Source of the DNA: Advenella sp. S44
GTDB lineage: Bacteria > Pseudomonadota > Gammaproteobacteria > Burkholderiales > Burkholderiaceae_B
Reading direction: 5' to 3'
Length of the DNA: 64,000 nucleotides
Assembly (NCBI RefSeq): GCF_002810445.1
Contig: NZ_NEXS01000003.1
Coordinates: forward strand, 372,001 to 436,000
Shown: positions 32,357 to 41,714 of the stretch, one piece after another
How the letters are laid out: each line of letters starts with the position of its first letter
Position numbering within the stretch: the first letter of the stretch is position 1
Notes under the pieces: model-generated
What the model saw: only the letters and a program-made list of their open reading frames with translations
Database searches by the model: none
What the model was told of the DNA's origin: nothing
Made by a program: the position numbers and the translations under genes

Positions 32357-32785
32357 ATGGCTACTTTACTCAAAGTAGATGTTGTCAGTGCTGAAGCATC
32401 CATCTTCTCGGGCGAAGCCAAGTTTGTCTCTTTGCCAGGTGAAAGCGGAGAGCTGGGTGTTTTGCCCGGCCACACGCCGCTGATCTCCAAAATCCGTCCA
32501 GGCACGCTTAAAATTGTGCGTGAAGACGGAACAGAAGAGCTGGTGTTTGTAGCCGGTGGTATTCTTGAAGTGCAGCCATTTGGTGTTACAGTGCTGTCCG
32601 ACACGGCAATCCGTGCGGCAGACCTGGATGAAGCCAAAGCCGAGAAGGCTCGCCAGCAGGCGCTGGAAGCACTCGAGAGTGCACACGACAAGCAGGATAT
32701 TGCGGCTGTCGAAGCCGAGCTGGCCATGCTGGCAGCCCAGGTTGCTGCTGCCCGCCGTCTGGCCAATATGAAAAATCGTCACTGA
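32357..32785 (+). CDS. atpC: ATP synthase F1 subunit epsilon
   Basis: 142 residues. The N-terminal beta-sandwich (1-87, with [27 protein letters not shown]) binds gamma and the c-ring; the C-terminal two helices (about 92-140) can inhibit ATP hydrolysis. Last gene of the atp operon, 9 bp after atpD and followed by a strong terminator. Confidence 0.97.
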   Translation: MATLLKVDVVSAEASIFSGEAKFVSLPGESGELGVLPGHTPLISKIRPGTLKIVREDGTEELVFVAGGILEVQPFGVTVLSDTAIRAADLDEAKAEKARQQALEALESAHDKQDIAAVEAELAMLAAQVAAARRLANMKNRH

Positions 32786-32813
32786 TTTTTCATTAACGCT
32801 GCAGTACAGAAAG

Positions 32814-32843
32814 AAAAAAGACGCTCTCGTGGCGTCTTTTTTT
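32814..32843 (+). terminator. Rho-independent terminator of the atp operon
   Basis: Stem AAAAAAGACGC/GCGTCTTTTTT with loop TCTCGTG, ending in seven Ts (32837-32843), 28 bp after the atpC stop. The A-run before the stem makes it potentially bidirectional. Confidence 0.9.
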
Positions 32844-32892
32844 GTGGGTGGCGCAGGCTGTGCGTGATGGCAGACCGCGTGTGGTGCAGGCT

Positions 32893-33005
32893 GTGGGCGG
32901 TTCAAACCGATACTCGGTCCGCCCACAAGTTTCATGCCTGATCTGCCAGGCCGGCCACGTTAGCCACGCCATCCGACGGTTTGAGACCCAGGCCTCAAGC
33001 CGTCG
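32893..33005. other. Two long hairpin sequences between atpC terminator and the ThDP-enzyme gene
   Basis: Hairpin one: GTGGGCGG (32893-32900) with CCGCCCAC (32919-32926) and an inner ACCGA/TCGGT. Hairpin two: CGACGG-T-TTGAG (32974-32985) with CTCAA-G-CCGTCG (32994-33005), a 12-position stem including one possible wobble. They lie just beyond the stop of the leftward gene at 33018 and may protect or end that transcript, but lack T-runs. Confidence 0.4.
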
Positions 33006-33017
33006 TCGAGCCTGATC

Positions 33018-34706
33018 TTACTTGGATTTTGATTGTTCTGCGGCAGCGCGCAGTTGATCCAGCGTGGCTGTCGGGGTAATGGCCTGCGGATCGATCAGGC
33101 AATGCAGGATGGCGGGCTTACCGCTAGCGACCGCTCGTTCGAATGCAGGCCCAAATTGCTCGTTCGTTTCAACCCGTTCGCCATGTCCGCCAAACGCCAC
33201 GGCATAAGCGGCGAAGTCCGGGTTTTGCAAGTTGGTAGCGCTGACTCGACCCGGATAATGCTTCTCCTGGTGCATGCGTATGGTGCCGTACATGCCGTTA
33301 TCAAACACCAGCACAATAATATTCAAACCGTACTGAACTGCAGTAGCAAATTCCTGGCCATGCATCAGGAAGCAGCCGTCACCGGCAAAGCAGACCACTT
33401 GTCGTTGCGGCATCACGCGCTTGGCGCCGACTGCGGCGGGCGCGCCATAGCCCATTGAACCAGAGGTGGGCGCAAGCTGGGTATTGAAGTGATTGAAGCG
33501 ATGAAATCGATGCAACCACGTCGCGTAGTTGCCGGCGCCATTGGTCATGATTGCATCGGGCTCCAGATGTGCTTCAAGATACGCCATGACTTCACCCATC
33601 TGCAGCGCGCCGGGCGTGCTGACCGACTCGGGGTTGCTCCACGCCAGATACGATTCATGAGCCGATTCAATGTAGGCCTTGCGCGCAACGTCACTGCCGG
33701 CATCGAGCCCTTCGGCTGCATTAACCAATTGTGCCGGCGTCGCATTGATGGCCAGCGCTGCCTGGTAAACACGGTTTAGTTCCTGGCTGTCCGCGTGAAC
33801 GTGAATCAGCGTTTGCCTGGGCACCGGGATATCGAGCAGGGTGTAGCTTTGCGATGCAATTTCAGACATGCGGCCGCCAACCAAAAGAATCACGTCGGCG
33901 TCCTGCGCCATCTTGAGCAGTTTTGGATTGCTGCCCAGACCAATATCACCCACGAAATTAGGATGCGTAGAGGGAAACAAATGCTGGCGGCGGAACTGGA
34001 CTGCGACGGGAAGCTGCTGTTGTTCGGCGAAGCGGACAAAGCCCTGGACGGCCTCTTCGGTCCAGCGCGAACCGCCAACAATGGCCAGCGGGTTTTTCGC
34101 ACCAGCCAGCAGCGAAGCCATTTGCGCCATTTGCTCCGGCGCAGGTGCACAAACAACCGGTTCTACGCGCGCAGCGTCTGCGACGTTGGCCATTTGCACC
34201 AGCATGTCTTCGGGCAGGGCGATGACAACGGGACCGGGGCGTCCGGACATAGCGACGTGGAAAGCGCGGGCGATAAGCTCGGGAATGCGCGTTGCGTCAT
34301 CGATTTCCGTGGTCCATTTGGTCTGCGTACCGAAGACGGCGCGATAATCCACTTCCTGGAAGGCTTCACGTTCTCGCATGCCGGTTTCAATCTGCCCGAC
34401 AAACACAATTAACGGGGTTGAATCCTGCTTGGCAATATGAATCCCTGCGAGCGCGTTAGAGGCGCCCGGACCGCGGGTCACCATGCAGATGCCCGGCCTG
34501 CCGGTCAGCTTGCCATGGGCTTCTGCCATCATGGCCGCGCCGCCTTCCTGGCGGCATACCGTTACATTGATGCTTGCATCGTGTAGCGCATCCAGAACGG
34601 CCAGGTAACTTTCACCTGGGACACAAAAAACATGATCAACGCCCTGACGGACGAGCTGATCGACGATAATTTCTCCACCTGGACGACTCTGGCTATTGTT
34701 TTGCAT
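33018..34706 (-). CDS. Thiamine diphosphate-dependent enzyme, acetolactate synthase-like
   Basis: 562 residues from the ATG at 34706 (an in-frame TTG at 34727 would add seven). The three-domain layout of the IlvB/decarboxylase family is visible: N-terminal ThDP PYR domain with the catalytic glutamate in CRQEGGAAMMAEA near residue 50, a middle domain around 190-330, and the C-terminal PP domain with the metal/ThDP motif GDGCFLMHGQEFATAVQYG near 428. No small regulatory subunit (ilvN) is adjacent, so it is probably not the biosynthetic acetolactate synthase; oxalyl-CoA decarboxylase- or sulfoacetaldehyde-type substrates are alternatives. Divergent from a Bug receptor gene. Confidence 0.82.
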   Translation of the reverse strand: MQNNSQSRPGGEIIVDQLVRQGVDHVFCVPGESYLAVLDALHDASINVTVCRQEGGAAMMAEAHGKLTGRPGICMVTRGPGASNALAGIHIAKQDSTPLIVFVGQIETGMREREAFQEVDYRAVFGTQTKWTTEIDDATRIPELIARAFHVAMSGRPGPVVIALPEDMLVQMANVADAARVEPVVCAPAPEQMAQMASLLAGAKNPLAIVGGSRWTEEAVQGFVRFAEQQQLPVAVQFRRQHLFPSTHPNFVGDIGLGSNPKLLKMAQDADVILLVGGRMSEIASQSYTLLDIPVPRQTLIHVHADSQELNRVYQAALAINATPAQLVNAAEGLDAGSDVARKAYIESAHESYLAWSNPESVSTPGALQMGEVMAYLEAHLEPDAIMTNGAGNYATWLHRFHRFNHFNTQLAPTSGSMGYGAPAAVGAKRVMPQRQVVCFAGDGCFLMHGQEFATAVQYGLNIIVLVFDNGMYGTIRMHQEKHYPGRVSATNLQNPDFAAYAVAFGGHGERVETNEQFGPAFERAVASGKPAILHCLIDPQAITPTATLDQLRAAAEQSKSK

Positions 34707-34840
34707 GAGTGTTCTATAATGATTCAATTGTGAAAGGAATGCTGCCTATGACGCCAAATCATGGCGTATTTCACGCGTATTGAGTGTCTCACGCAAAATC
34801 ACAGACAACATAATCATTGTAAAGTATAGGCGATAAGAAT

Positions 34841-35836
34841 ATGAATTTGATTTCGAGAGGCTTTTTTCCGCGCGCTTTTTCTATTGTGGCTGGCTTAGGG
34901 ATGTTAGCTGCAGTCAGTTCGGTGTCTGCGCAGGAAGAAGCATATCCATCAAAACCCGTGACGGTACTGGTTGGTTTTGCCGCCGGTGGTACAACCGATG
35001 TCCTGGCCCGTATCGTGGCCAAGGGCCTTGGCGATGAACTTAACGAAAGCTTCGTGGTCGAGAACAAACTGGGCGCTGGCAGCAATATTGCCACAGACCA
35101 ATTACTTCGCAGGAAACCAGACGGTTATACGCTCATGATGATGGCCGTAACCACCACGATCAACCAAACGCTGTACAAAAACGCCCGGTTCAACATCGAA
35201 AAAGATATTGACCCGATCGTGCTGGTTGCCAAGGTTCCCAACATTCTGGTTGCCAGCAGCAAGACGCCGTATAACAACGTAAAAGAGTTCGTCGACTACG
35301 CCAAGGCTAATCCAGGCAAGGTCAATTATGGCTCTTCGGGTGCAGGCACTTCCATCCATCTGGCTGGTGAGCTCTTCAAGCAGCAGGCCGATATTGATAT
35401 GTTGCATATCCCGTTTAGCGGCAGCGGCCCGTCCATGACGGCTCTGGTGGGCGGTCAGACAGACGTCGTATTTGAAAATATGCCGGCCGCCGTGCCGCAA
35501 ATCAAGGCCGGCAAGATCAAGGCGTTTGCTGTTACAACCGATAAACGCTCCGATGCGTTTCCCGATGTTCCTACTTTGCAGGAATCCGGATACCCGCAGT
35601 TCAACGTTTCCTCGTGGTTCGGATTGGTCGCTCCCAAGGGGACACCCAAGCCCATTATTGACAAAATCAATGCCACCGTTGAAAAGATCCTGGCCAAGCC
35701 TGAAGTGATCGAGCAGCTTGCAAGCCTGGGTGCGACGGCAGAGAAAAATACTCCGGAAGAATTCTCCAAATTCGTCGCTGACGAAACCCACACATGGGGT
35801 GAGGTCATTCGCAAGGGTAATATTTCAATTGACTAA
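34841..35836 (+). CDS. Bug-type tripartite tricarboxylate transporter receptor (TctC family)
   Basis: 331 residues. Periplasmic binding protein with a signal peptide (about 1-30, cleavage near SVSAQEE). Typical TctC sequences: YPSKPVTVLVGFAAGGTTD, the mature N-terminus, PDGYTLMMMAVTTTIN, and VNYGSSGAGTSIHLAGELF. Such proteins bind carboxylates or other small acids; many in Alcaligenaceae are orphans without the TctA/TctB membrane subunits, as here. It is followed by its own terminator and diverges from the ThDP enzyme, which might process the bound ligand (inference). Confidence 0.92.
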   Translation: MNLISRGFFPRAFSIVAGLGMLAAVSSVSAQEEAYPSKPVTVLVGFAAGGTTDVLARIVAKGLGDELNESFVVENKLGAGSNIATDQLLRRKPDGYTLMMMAVTTTINQTLYKNARFNIEKDIDPIVLVAKVPNILVASSKTPYNNVKEFVDYAKANPGKVNYGSSGAGTSIHLAGELFKQQADIDMLHIPFSGSGPSMTALVGGQTDVVFENMPAAVPQIKAGKIKAFAVTTDKRSDAFPDVPTLQESGYPQFNVSSWFGLVAPKGTPKPIIDKINATVEKILAKPEVIEQLASLGATAEKNTPEEFSKFVADETHTWGEVIRKGNISID

Positions 35837-35891
35837 TTGAGTTAGCGGCAGGCATCTGATTTTACGATAGCGGTGTCGGCATATAAAAGAA

Positions 35892-35930
35892 ACGGCAGCA
35901 GGGCGTTGGCCCCGCTGCCGTATTTTATTG
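35892..35930 (+). terminator. Rho-independent terminator after the Bug receptor gene
   Basis: Stem ACGGCAGC-A-GGGC pairs with GCCC-C-GCTGCCGT around a GTTG loop, then ATTTTATT. One internal mismatch. It lies 55 bp after the stop codon. Confidence 0.85.
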
Positions 35931-36650
35931 ACTCGCGGTCATTCGTATTGGCTCCGCGATGAGTGCTGCCGGGGCCACTATCGGCTGGCAGCCGTTAATG
36001 ATTCAGGTCGGTTGTATCGGTCGACGATTGCATCGATCAGGATCAGGGTAGTCTGCCCGGATGGTTTGCCGCTCGACAGTGACCTTGATTAGGACGGTTT
36101 CGTCGGTCGACCATGGTAATGATCCGGTCGGTTCGTTGTACTCGATTGCACTGCCATTTCCGATGAAATGCATTGCCTCGGAATTCTTGTTTGTTATTTT
36201 GGTTGTTATTGCGGTGGCGCAATATGTAAGATGCGGCGCCAGGCGATTTGCGAATCCGTTTTATAGGCGAGCCGTCGCTGCAAAAGCAAACTGGCACAAC
36301 AGCGCTCCGGCTGGTTTTTCAGTTCGCTGTTAAGTTTGCTGCTATATAAAAAAGACAACATGCTGTGGCTAAAGACGCATGCTCTGGAAAACCAGTCTAG
36401 ATGCTTCAATCGCGGCATTTGCCGGTATGGGAAGCTGGCTATCCTGTCTCTTGCGGGGACGCTGCTCTATACGGTTTGACATCTGCCTGCCGCTACAGTG
36501 GCCGTTGGCCGCCGTATTCTCATTTGCAGGCAGATGGACCGTCAGTCAATCACCCGATCGGCGCACGATTGCGTTCGCCATATTTACTGCTACAACGTTA
36601 TTGCTACAACGTGATGCACCCGCGCACGTAGGCGCAGGAGCGGCAAGCCA
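35931..36650. other. Gene-poor region
   Basis: 720 bp in which no convincing gene was found on either strand. Open frames here have erratic composition and no recognisable motifs. Small features: two GGTCGAC sites and a direct repeat, TGCTACAACGT at 36588-36598 and 36602-36612 (14-bp period). Confidence 0.5.
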
Positions 36651-36893
36651 TTACCAGCTGAAACCGCCTTCGGAGTCGGTTTCATCGATGGCTTTTTCTG
36701 TTTCCTTGACCATCTCGTACATCATCACGCAAGCGGCGGCGATAGAGCTGGCGACAACTTTGACCAGACCGGTCAGGCTCAGTGCGCGTTCTTCGTTGAT
36801 GGCTTTGTGGATCAATTCACGTTCCATTGAATCGCTGAAAGCAAGTTCAGGGGTATCGCTCAATGCGAGGGCGTTTCTCATAGATAAATTCAT
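36651..36893 (-). CDS. Small hypothetical protein (80 aa)
   Basis: Function not recognised. The protein is predicted mostly helical: a polar N-terminal half (with SDSMERELIHKAINEERALS), a moderately hydrophobic segment at about 41-62 (LTGLVKVVASSIAAACVMM), and a strongly acidic tail (about 64-76) ending GGFSW. The ATG at 36893 has AAGAG upstream; a second Met at residue 5 could also start it. Support for being real: a perfect TATAAT about 55 bp upstream and paired operator-like repeats around it. The opposite strand is also open but has no such signals. It diverges from the Fis-type regulator gene. Confidence 0.6.
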   Translation of the reverse strand: MNLSMRNALALSDTPELAFSDSMERELIHKAINEERALSLTGLVKVVASSIAAACVMMYEMVKETEKAIDETDSEGGFSW

Positions 36894-36926
36894 GGTATGG
36901 GCTCTTTAAGTGACTGTTAAACAAGT

Positions 36927-36973
36927 GGGTTAAGTCTAGGTATAAACCATTATAGGGTTAACCCTAGGAATAA
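36927..36973 (-). promoter_or_regulatory. Promoter with two near-identical 19-bp repeats
   Basis: Direct repeats at 36927-36945 and 36955-36973 share the pattern GGGTTAAnnCTAGGnATAA (16 of 19 positions the same, 28-bp spacing). Between them the minus strand reads TATAAT (36949-36954), the -10 of the small gene. The second repeat is also part of the perfect palindrome TAGGGTTAACCCTA (36953-36966). A further inverted partial copy, GACTTAACC, is at 37039-37047 near the divergent regulator gene. Confidence 0.6.
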
Positions 36974-37136
36974 GCAAGCAACGACAGCCTTTTGCTCCTG
37001 CAGTGCAGCAAAAACGTTGTTTTTTCCACAAAAACAGGGACTTAACCGTATTTGCCCTAGTGTGATAACTGCGAATTGCCGCAAGCCAATGGGACATTTA
37101 TTCTGTACTTTTCGTTACATGAGGAGGGCAAATAAG

Positions 37137-38108
37137 GTGAAAGAACGACTCGATTGTGCGCTTATCCGTATTTCCGGGTGTGAAATGCTCGCAGAAACGC
37201 TGCTCAAGCAGGACCGTCTGCACAGTTGTCGTCTGCATTTGACCCCAATAGAGCCCGCGTGTGCCGTACAAAATGACCCATTCCCGCCAGTCACGCTGCT
37301 TCAGGACATGACCTACTCACTACGCCATTTTGATGCGATCTGCCTGCCGGTCTCGGCCGCCTCGCTGGTCTGGACCCGGCTGCTATTGCAGCAAACCCGA
37401 ATCGAACAGCATCGTCCCATCTTTGTACTCGGATTGTCGCTGCGGCCGATCGGGCTTATTGATCTGCTGGAGCTGGGCGTGGTCGACTTTGCATTATGGC
37501 CCTGCGAGCCCGAAGAAATCCGCGTACGGCTCCTGCGTGCGCTGCAGCAGTTACGTAACCAGCACGCGAGACTGCCTTCGCTGCTGGGCGATACCGTCAG
37601 CACTCAGCAGTATGCAGTCCAAGATCCGGCTACCCTGTACCATGGCGATCATGGGTCTTTAGCCTGCATGCGGCTGACTGCCGACAAATCCGGATCGTCC
37701 ATGCACTTGCTACGCAAGCTGTCTAATCAGGGGCCCACTACGGGCGAGATTCCCGGCGCGGGTACCATTCCCCATCATGCATCATCGCCAGCGTCGCCAG
37801 TATCTCTCTTGCATGGCGTCAGAAGCGCCGTACTACCGGCAGCAACGCCGGCAAATGCGTATCTGGCATTACCGACAATTCCCAAAGTATGCTGTCAGGA
37901 GATAGCGCAATTTCCTGAAGGCTTCCAGCAGCTCAAGTCGGTGGTGGTGGCGCAGTTTGAGCGCACCTACCTGACCCACGCGCTGGCGCGTAGCAAGGGC
38001 AATATTGCGCTGGCAGCACGCAATTCACATAAACACCGCCGGGCTTTCTGGGCGCTCATGCGTAAACACCAGATTAGCGCAGATCCATTTCGTGATCATG
38101 ATTTTTAA
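37137..38108 (+). CDS. Transcriptional regulator with degenerate receiver-like domain and Fis-type HTH
   Basis: 323 residues from a GTG with an ideal AGGAGG nine bases upstream; frame is open further 5'. The N-terminal 145 residues resemble a response-regulator fold: a strand-helix stretch ending RPIFVLGLSLRPIGLIDLLELGVVDF and PCEPEEIRVRLLRALQQL, like the region after the phospho-site. The expected acidic pair and phospho-Asp are not apparent, so it is probably phosphorylation-independent. A low-complexity linker (about 150-265) leads to a Fis-type HTH (FERTYLTHALARSKGNIALAAR, then RRAFWALMRKHQI). No AAA+ domain. Target genes unknown; the divergent 80-residue gene is a candidate. Confidence 0.7.
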   Translation: MKERLDCALIRISGCEMLAETLLKQDRLHSCRLHLTPIEPACAVQNDPFPPVTLLQDMTYSLRHFDAICLPVSAASLVWTRLLLQQTRIEQHRPIFVLGLSLRPIGLIDLLELGVVDFALWPCEPEEIRVRLLRALQQLRNQHARLPSLLGDTVSTQQYAVQDPATLYHGDHGSLACMRLTADKSGSSMHLLRKLSNQGPTTGEIPGAGTIPHHASSPASPVSLLHGVRSAVLPAATPANAYLALPTIPKVCCQEIAQFPEGFQQLKSVVVAQFERTYLTHALARSKGNIALAARNSHKHRRAFWALMRKHQISADPFRDHDF

Positions 38109-38237
38109 CCGAAAATGGCGCCTGATCACCAAACCGCTTAACGGCCAGGTGACTGTCTACGGATATTCTTACACCAGGTACGATACAATCTGTCCGGTAA
38201 GAAAATCACAGAATTAGAGATATTTTAAAGGTACACG

Positions 38238-39311
38238 ATGGCTTTTCCGGTTTTGCAGAACGATGTATTCTTGCGCGCACTGCAGCGTCAGCATGTTCCC
38301 TATACGCCTGTGTGGTTAATGCGCCAGGCGGGGAGATATCTGTCCGAGTATAATGAGACTCGCGCCAGGGCAGGATCCTTTCTGGGGCTGGCCAAAAACC
38401 CAGACTACGCCACAGAGGTCACGTTGCAGCCGCTGGAACGTTTCCCGCTGGATGCGGCCATTCTGTTTTCAGACATCCTGATGCTGCCCGATGCCATGGG
38501 CCTGGGGCTGCAGTTTGTCGCGGGCGAGGGTCCTCAGTTTGCGCGGCCCTTGCGTACGCAACAGGACATCGAGCAGCTTGCCGTTCCCGATATGAACCAG
38601 TTGCGTTATGTGTTTGATGCTGTCAGCCAGATCCGCCAATCGCTCAATGGCAGTGTGCCGCTAATCGGGTTTGCAGGCAGTCCCTGGACAGTCACCTGCT
38701 ACATGGTAGAAGGACGAGGTTCGTCTGATTACCGCCAAATCAAAACACTCTTGTATGCGCAGCCCGCATTGCTGCATCACATTCTTGAGGTGACTGCCCA
38801 GGCGACGGCACTATATCTGAATGAGCAGATTCGCGCCGGCGCCCAGGCAGTCATGATTTTCGACAGTTGGGGTGGTGTACTGGCCGACGGCCTGTATCAG
38901 CAGTTTTCACTTGCCTATATCACGAAAGTCATCAGTCAGCTCGAGCGCAATCATGAAGGCGCCGTCGTGCCGGTCATTGCCTTTACCAAAGGTGGCGGAT
39001 TGTGGCTGGAAGACATTGTCAATAGTGGCTGTGATGCTGTCGGCCTGGACTGGACCGTCAATCTGAAACAAGCGCGTGAGCGCGTTGAGGACCGTGTTGC
39101 GTTGCAAGGCAATATTGACCCTATGGCACTGTTTGGAACGGAAGACGGCCTTCGTCAGGAAGTGCGCCGCGTCATTGACGACTTTGGTCCGGTAAAAAAT
39201 GGGGGGCATGTGTTCAATCTCGGACACGGAATCTCACAATTTACCCCGCCTCAGAATGTGGCAATTATGGTCGATGAAGTACACCGCTATAGCACAAGCA
39301 AGCACGCTTAG
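38238..39311 (+). CDS. hemE: Uroporphyrinogen decarboxylase
   Basis: 357 residues. Removes four carboxyl groups from uroporphyrinogen III to give coproporphyrinogen III in haem synthesis. The N-terminal signature [18 protein letters not shown] near residue 31 carries the substrate-binding Arg residues; the catalytic Asp is in [14 protein letters not shown] near 83; and [16 protein letters not shown] near 148 is the second signature. Ribosome binding site AAAGG. Stands alone. Confidence 0.98.
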   Translation: MAFPVLQNDVFLRALQRQHVPYTPVWLMRQAGRYLSEYNETRARAGSFLGLAKNPDYATEVTLQPLERFPLDAAILFSDILMLPDAMGLGLQFVAGEGPQFARPLRTQQDIEQLAVPDMNQLRYVFDAVSQIRQSLNGSVPLIGFAGSPWTVTCYMVEGRGSSDYRQIKTLLYAQPALLHHILEVTAQATALYLNEQIRAGAQAVMIFDSWGGVLADGLYQQFSLAYITKVISQLERNHEGAVVPVIAFTKGGGLWLEDIVNSGCDAVGLDWTVNLKQARERVEDRVALQGNIDPMALFGTEDGLRQEVRRVIDDFGPVKNGGHVFNLGHGISQFTPPQNVAIMVDEVHRYSTSKHA

Positions 39312-39659
39312 GGCCAAGTTGTACACAGTTGGGGTGCATCTGTTGTTTTCCGGCAAACGGCGGTGACACAATCGGCACTTGTTTCAAGTTGTTGAAATTA
39401 AAGAAATTAGTTTATGGCGATTCTTCATTGAAAAATATTTCATCCCTTTTTCTATTTCAATAGTTTTTTTGTAATATAGTTTTCCCCAAAGTTATCCACA
39501 GGCAGTATCGGTTATTCAATAAGTGATTGGCCCCACATGCTTTAACGATGAAACCTGTGAAACTACTTTAAGTGTTGCCATGAAAGTGTAACTGAATGGC
39601 AATGCGCAAACCGATGGTTTGGGGCGCCATCAGCCTATTATTTTTTTCGGGAATTAAGC
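39312..39659. other. AT-rich intergenic region upstream of priA
   Basis: 348 bp without a gene. The part from about 39,400 to 39,490 is clearly AT-rich, with several A and T tracts, and leads into a perfect DnaA box (39492-39500). Short open frames in it are not credible. Confidence 0.6.
39492..39500 (+). promoter_or_regulatory. DnaA box
   Basis: TTATCCACA, an exact match to the DnaA-binding consensus, at the end of an AT-rich stretch 160 bp before priA. Only one perfect copy was seen in the region. Confidence 0.45.
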
Positions 39660-41711
39660 GTGCAAGTCAGCTGGGTTCGGGTCGTGTTGGATATTCCCCG
39701 TCAGGAAGCATTCGACTATCGATGCGAGCAACCGGTGGAAATCGGGCAACGTGTGATCGTGCCTTTCGGCTCCCGACAATTGGTTGGTGTGGTCATCGAA
39801 CTGCTGGATGCTCCCGCGCTAGACCTGGATCAAATACGGGATGTGGATCAGGTGCTGGATGACTTGCCTGCCTTTTCCGCTTCATGGCTGGCCCTGGCCC
39901 AGTTTGCATCGCGCTACTACCAGCGCTCGCTCGGTGAAGTGATTCTTCCGGTATTGCCCAACGGGTTGAGAAAACCTGCCGCCTATCTTGGAAAGCGGGC
40001 AGCGGGAGGGCCGGTTGCGCGGGCTGACCGTAAGAAGCGACCCCCTGCAATAACAGCGGTGTCTTCCCCTATTGTATTGAATGCAGAACAGCAGTTTGCC
40101 GTACGGCAAATATGTGCATCAAACGGATATTCTCCGTATCTGCTGCACGGGATTACGGGCAGCGGTAAGACAGAGGTGTATTTGCATGCTGCGCTGCGCT
40201 TTCTGCAACAAGGGCGCCAGATACTGATGCTGGTGCCGGAAATCAACCTGACGCCGCAGCTGGAGACGGCTGTCCGCGCGCGATTTGCAGACCTCGTCGC
40301 GCCTGAAGAAATTGCAATATTCCATAGCGGGCTGGCCGATGGCGAGCGCCTTAAGGCTTGGGCGGACGCCCAGCGTGGCAAGCTCAAGGTGTTGCTTGGC
40401 ACCCGCATGGCAATATTTGCACCGCTGGACAATCCGGGACTGATCATTGTTGATGAAGAACACGATGCTTCGTACAAACAACAGGAAGGCTTGCGTTATT
40501 CAGCCCGTGACCTGGCTGTCTGGCGCGCTCATCATGCCGGGATTCCGCTAGTGCTGGGGTCGGCCACTCCGTCTCTGGAGACCTGGCATCATGCACTCAG
40601 CGGCCGCTATACCCGGCTAGTTCTGGAGCAACGCGCCAAAACACGCTATCTTCCGCAAATCCGCCTCGTCGATACCCGTAAGGCCAAGCTTGTTCAGGGA
40701 TTCGAGGCAGGCGTGCTTGGGGCCATTGGCGATCGGCTTGAACGCGGCGAGCAGTCCATGGTGTTCCTGAACCGCAGAGGCTATGCCCCTGTCATGCATT
40801 GCGCGGCTTGCGGCTGGGTGAGCCAGTGCTCCAGATGCTCGGTGCATACGGTACTGCATCGCAATCCGGGCAGCGGCTACCAACTGCAGTGTCATCATTG
40901 TGGTTTTCAAAGCCGTGTTCCTTCTATTTGTCCCGATTGCGGCAATCAGGACCTGCAGCCGCTTGGACGCGGAACGCAAAGGGTCGAGGAGTTTCTCCAG
41001 GAAACGTTTCCGGCTGCCCGAATCCAGCGGATCGACGCCGACAGCACGCGGTTAAAAGGCAGCGCCTTGCGGCTGTTCGATCAAGTACATACCGGCAATA
41101 TCGACATTCTGGTGGGCACGCAAATGGTCGCCAAGGGTCATGATTTCAAGCGGCTGGGGCTGGTGGCCGTGCTCAATGCCGATTCCATGCTGTTTTCTGC
41201 CGACTTTCGTGCGCCCGAGCGCTTGTTTGCTCAATTGCTGCAGGTGGCCGGTCGCGCCGGACGTCACGCGGAAGGCGGGCAGGTGCTGATCCAGACGGGC
41301 TATCCTGATCATACCGTCTACCAGACATTGCTGAACAATGATTTCCCTGCGTTTGCCGATGACCTGCTGGCTGAGCGCCAGGACACCGGTTTGCCACCCT
41401 TTACTTACCAGGCCCTGATCACGGCCGAGGCGAAAAGTGTGAAGCTGGCACTGACCTTTCTAGAAAGTATCCGGGAATGCGCGGTGTCGATACTTTCACC
41501 CGATGGCCAGTCGCAGCCGGTGAATCTGTATGACCCGGTGCCCTTGCGAATTTTGCGGGTTGCGCATGTTGAGCGTGCGCAACTGCTGGTCGAATCAATA
41601 TCAAGACCGGCGCTGCAGCGATTTTTGCAGCAATGGCTGCCGCAGGTTCAGGCTATCGGACAAAAACAGCGTATGCGTTATTTCATCGAAGTAGACCCCC
41701 TGGAAATCTGA
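39660..41711 (+). CDS. priA: Primosomal protein N' (replication restart helicase PriA)
   Basis: 683 residues. Recognises stalled forks and reloads the replicative helicase. The N-terminal DNA-binding domain (about 1-105) is followed by the helicase core: Walker A GITGSGKT (164-171), DEEH motif in IIVDEEHDASYKQQEG, and GSATPSLETWH. The zinc-binding insert has four CXXC pairs near residues 381-440 (CAACGWVSQCSRC, CHHCG, CPDCG). GTG start. rep begins 3 bp after the stop, so the two restart helicases share a message. Confidence 0.97.
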   Translation: MQVSWVRVVLDIPRQEAFDYRCEQPVEIGQRVIVPFGSRQLVGVVIELLDAPALDLDQIRDVDQVLDDLPAFSASWLALAQFASRYYQRSLGEVILPVLPNGLRKPAAYLGKRAAGGPVARADRKKRPPAITAVSSPIVLNAEQQFAVRQICASNGYSPYLLHGITGSGKTEVYLHAALRFLQQGRQILMLVPEINLTPQLETAVRARFADLVAPEEIAIFHSGLADGERLKAWADAQRGKLKVLLGTRMAIFAPLDNPGLIIVDEEHDASYKQQEGLRYSARDLAVWRAHHAGIPLVLGSATPSLETWHHALSGRYTRLVLEQRAKTRYLPQIRLVDTRKAKLVQGFEAGVLGAIGDRLERGEQSMVFLNRRGYAPVMHCAACGWVSQCSRCSVHTVLHRNPGSGYQLQCHHCGFQSRVPSICPDCGNQDLQPLGRGTQRVEEFLQETFPAARIQRIDADSTRLKGSALRLFDQVHTGNIDILVGTQMVAKGHDFKRLGLVAVLNADSMLFSADFRAPERLFAQLLQVAGRAGRHAEGGQVLIQTGYPDHTVYQTLLNNDFPAFADDLLAERQDTGLPPFTYQALITAEAKSVKLALTFLESIRECAVSILSPDGQSQPVNLYDPVPLRILRVAHVERAQLLVESISRPALQRFLQQWLPQVQAIGQKQRMRYFIEVDPLEI

Positions 41712-41714
41712 ATA

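Noticed and set aside
36379-36909. Plus-strand frame overlapping the 80-residue gene
   Set aside because: No ribosome binding site or motif; the minus strand has a -10 box, operator-like repeats and a plausible protein.
39312-39659. Possible chromosomal replication origin
   Set aside because: Only one perfect DnaA box, and no dnaA, dnaN, rpmH or gid genes nearby.
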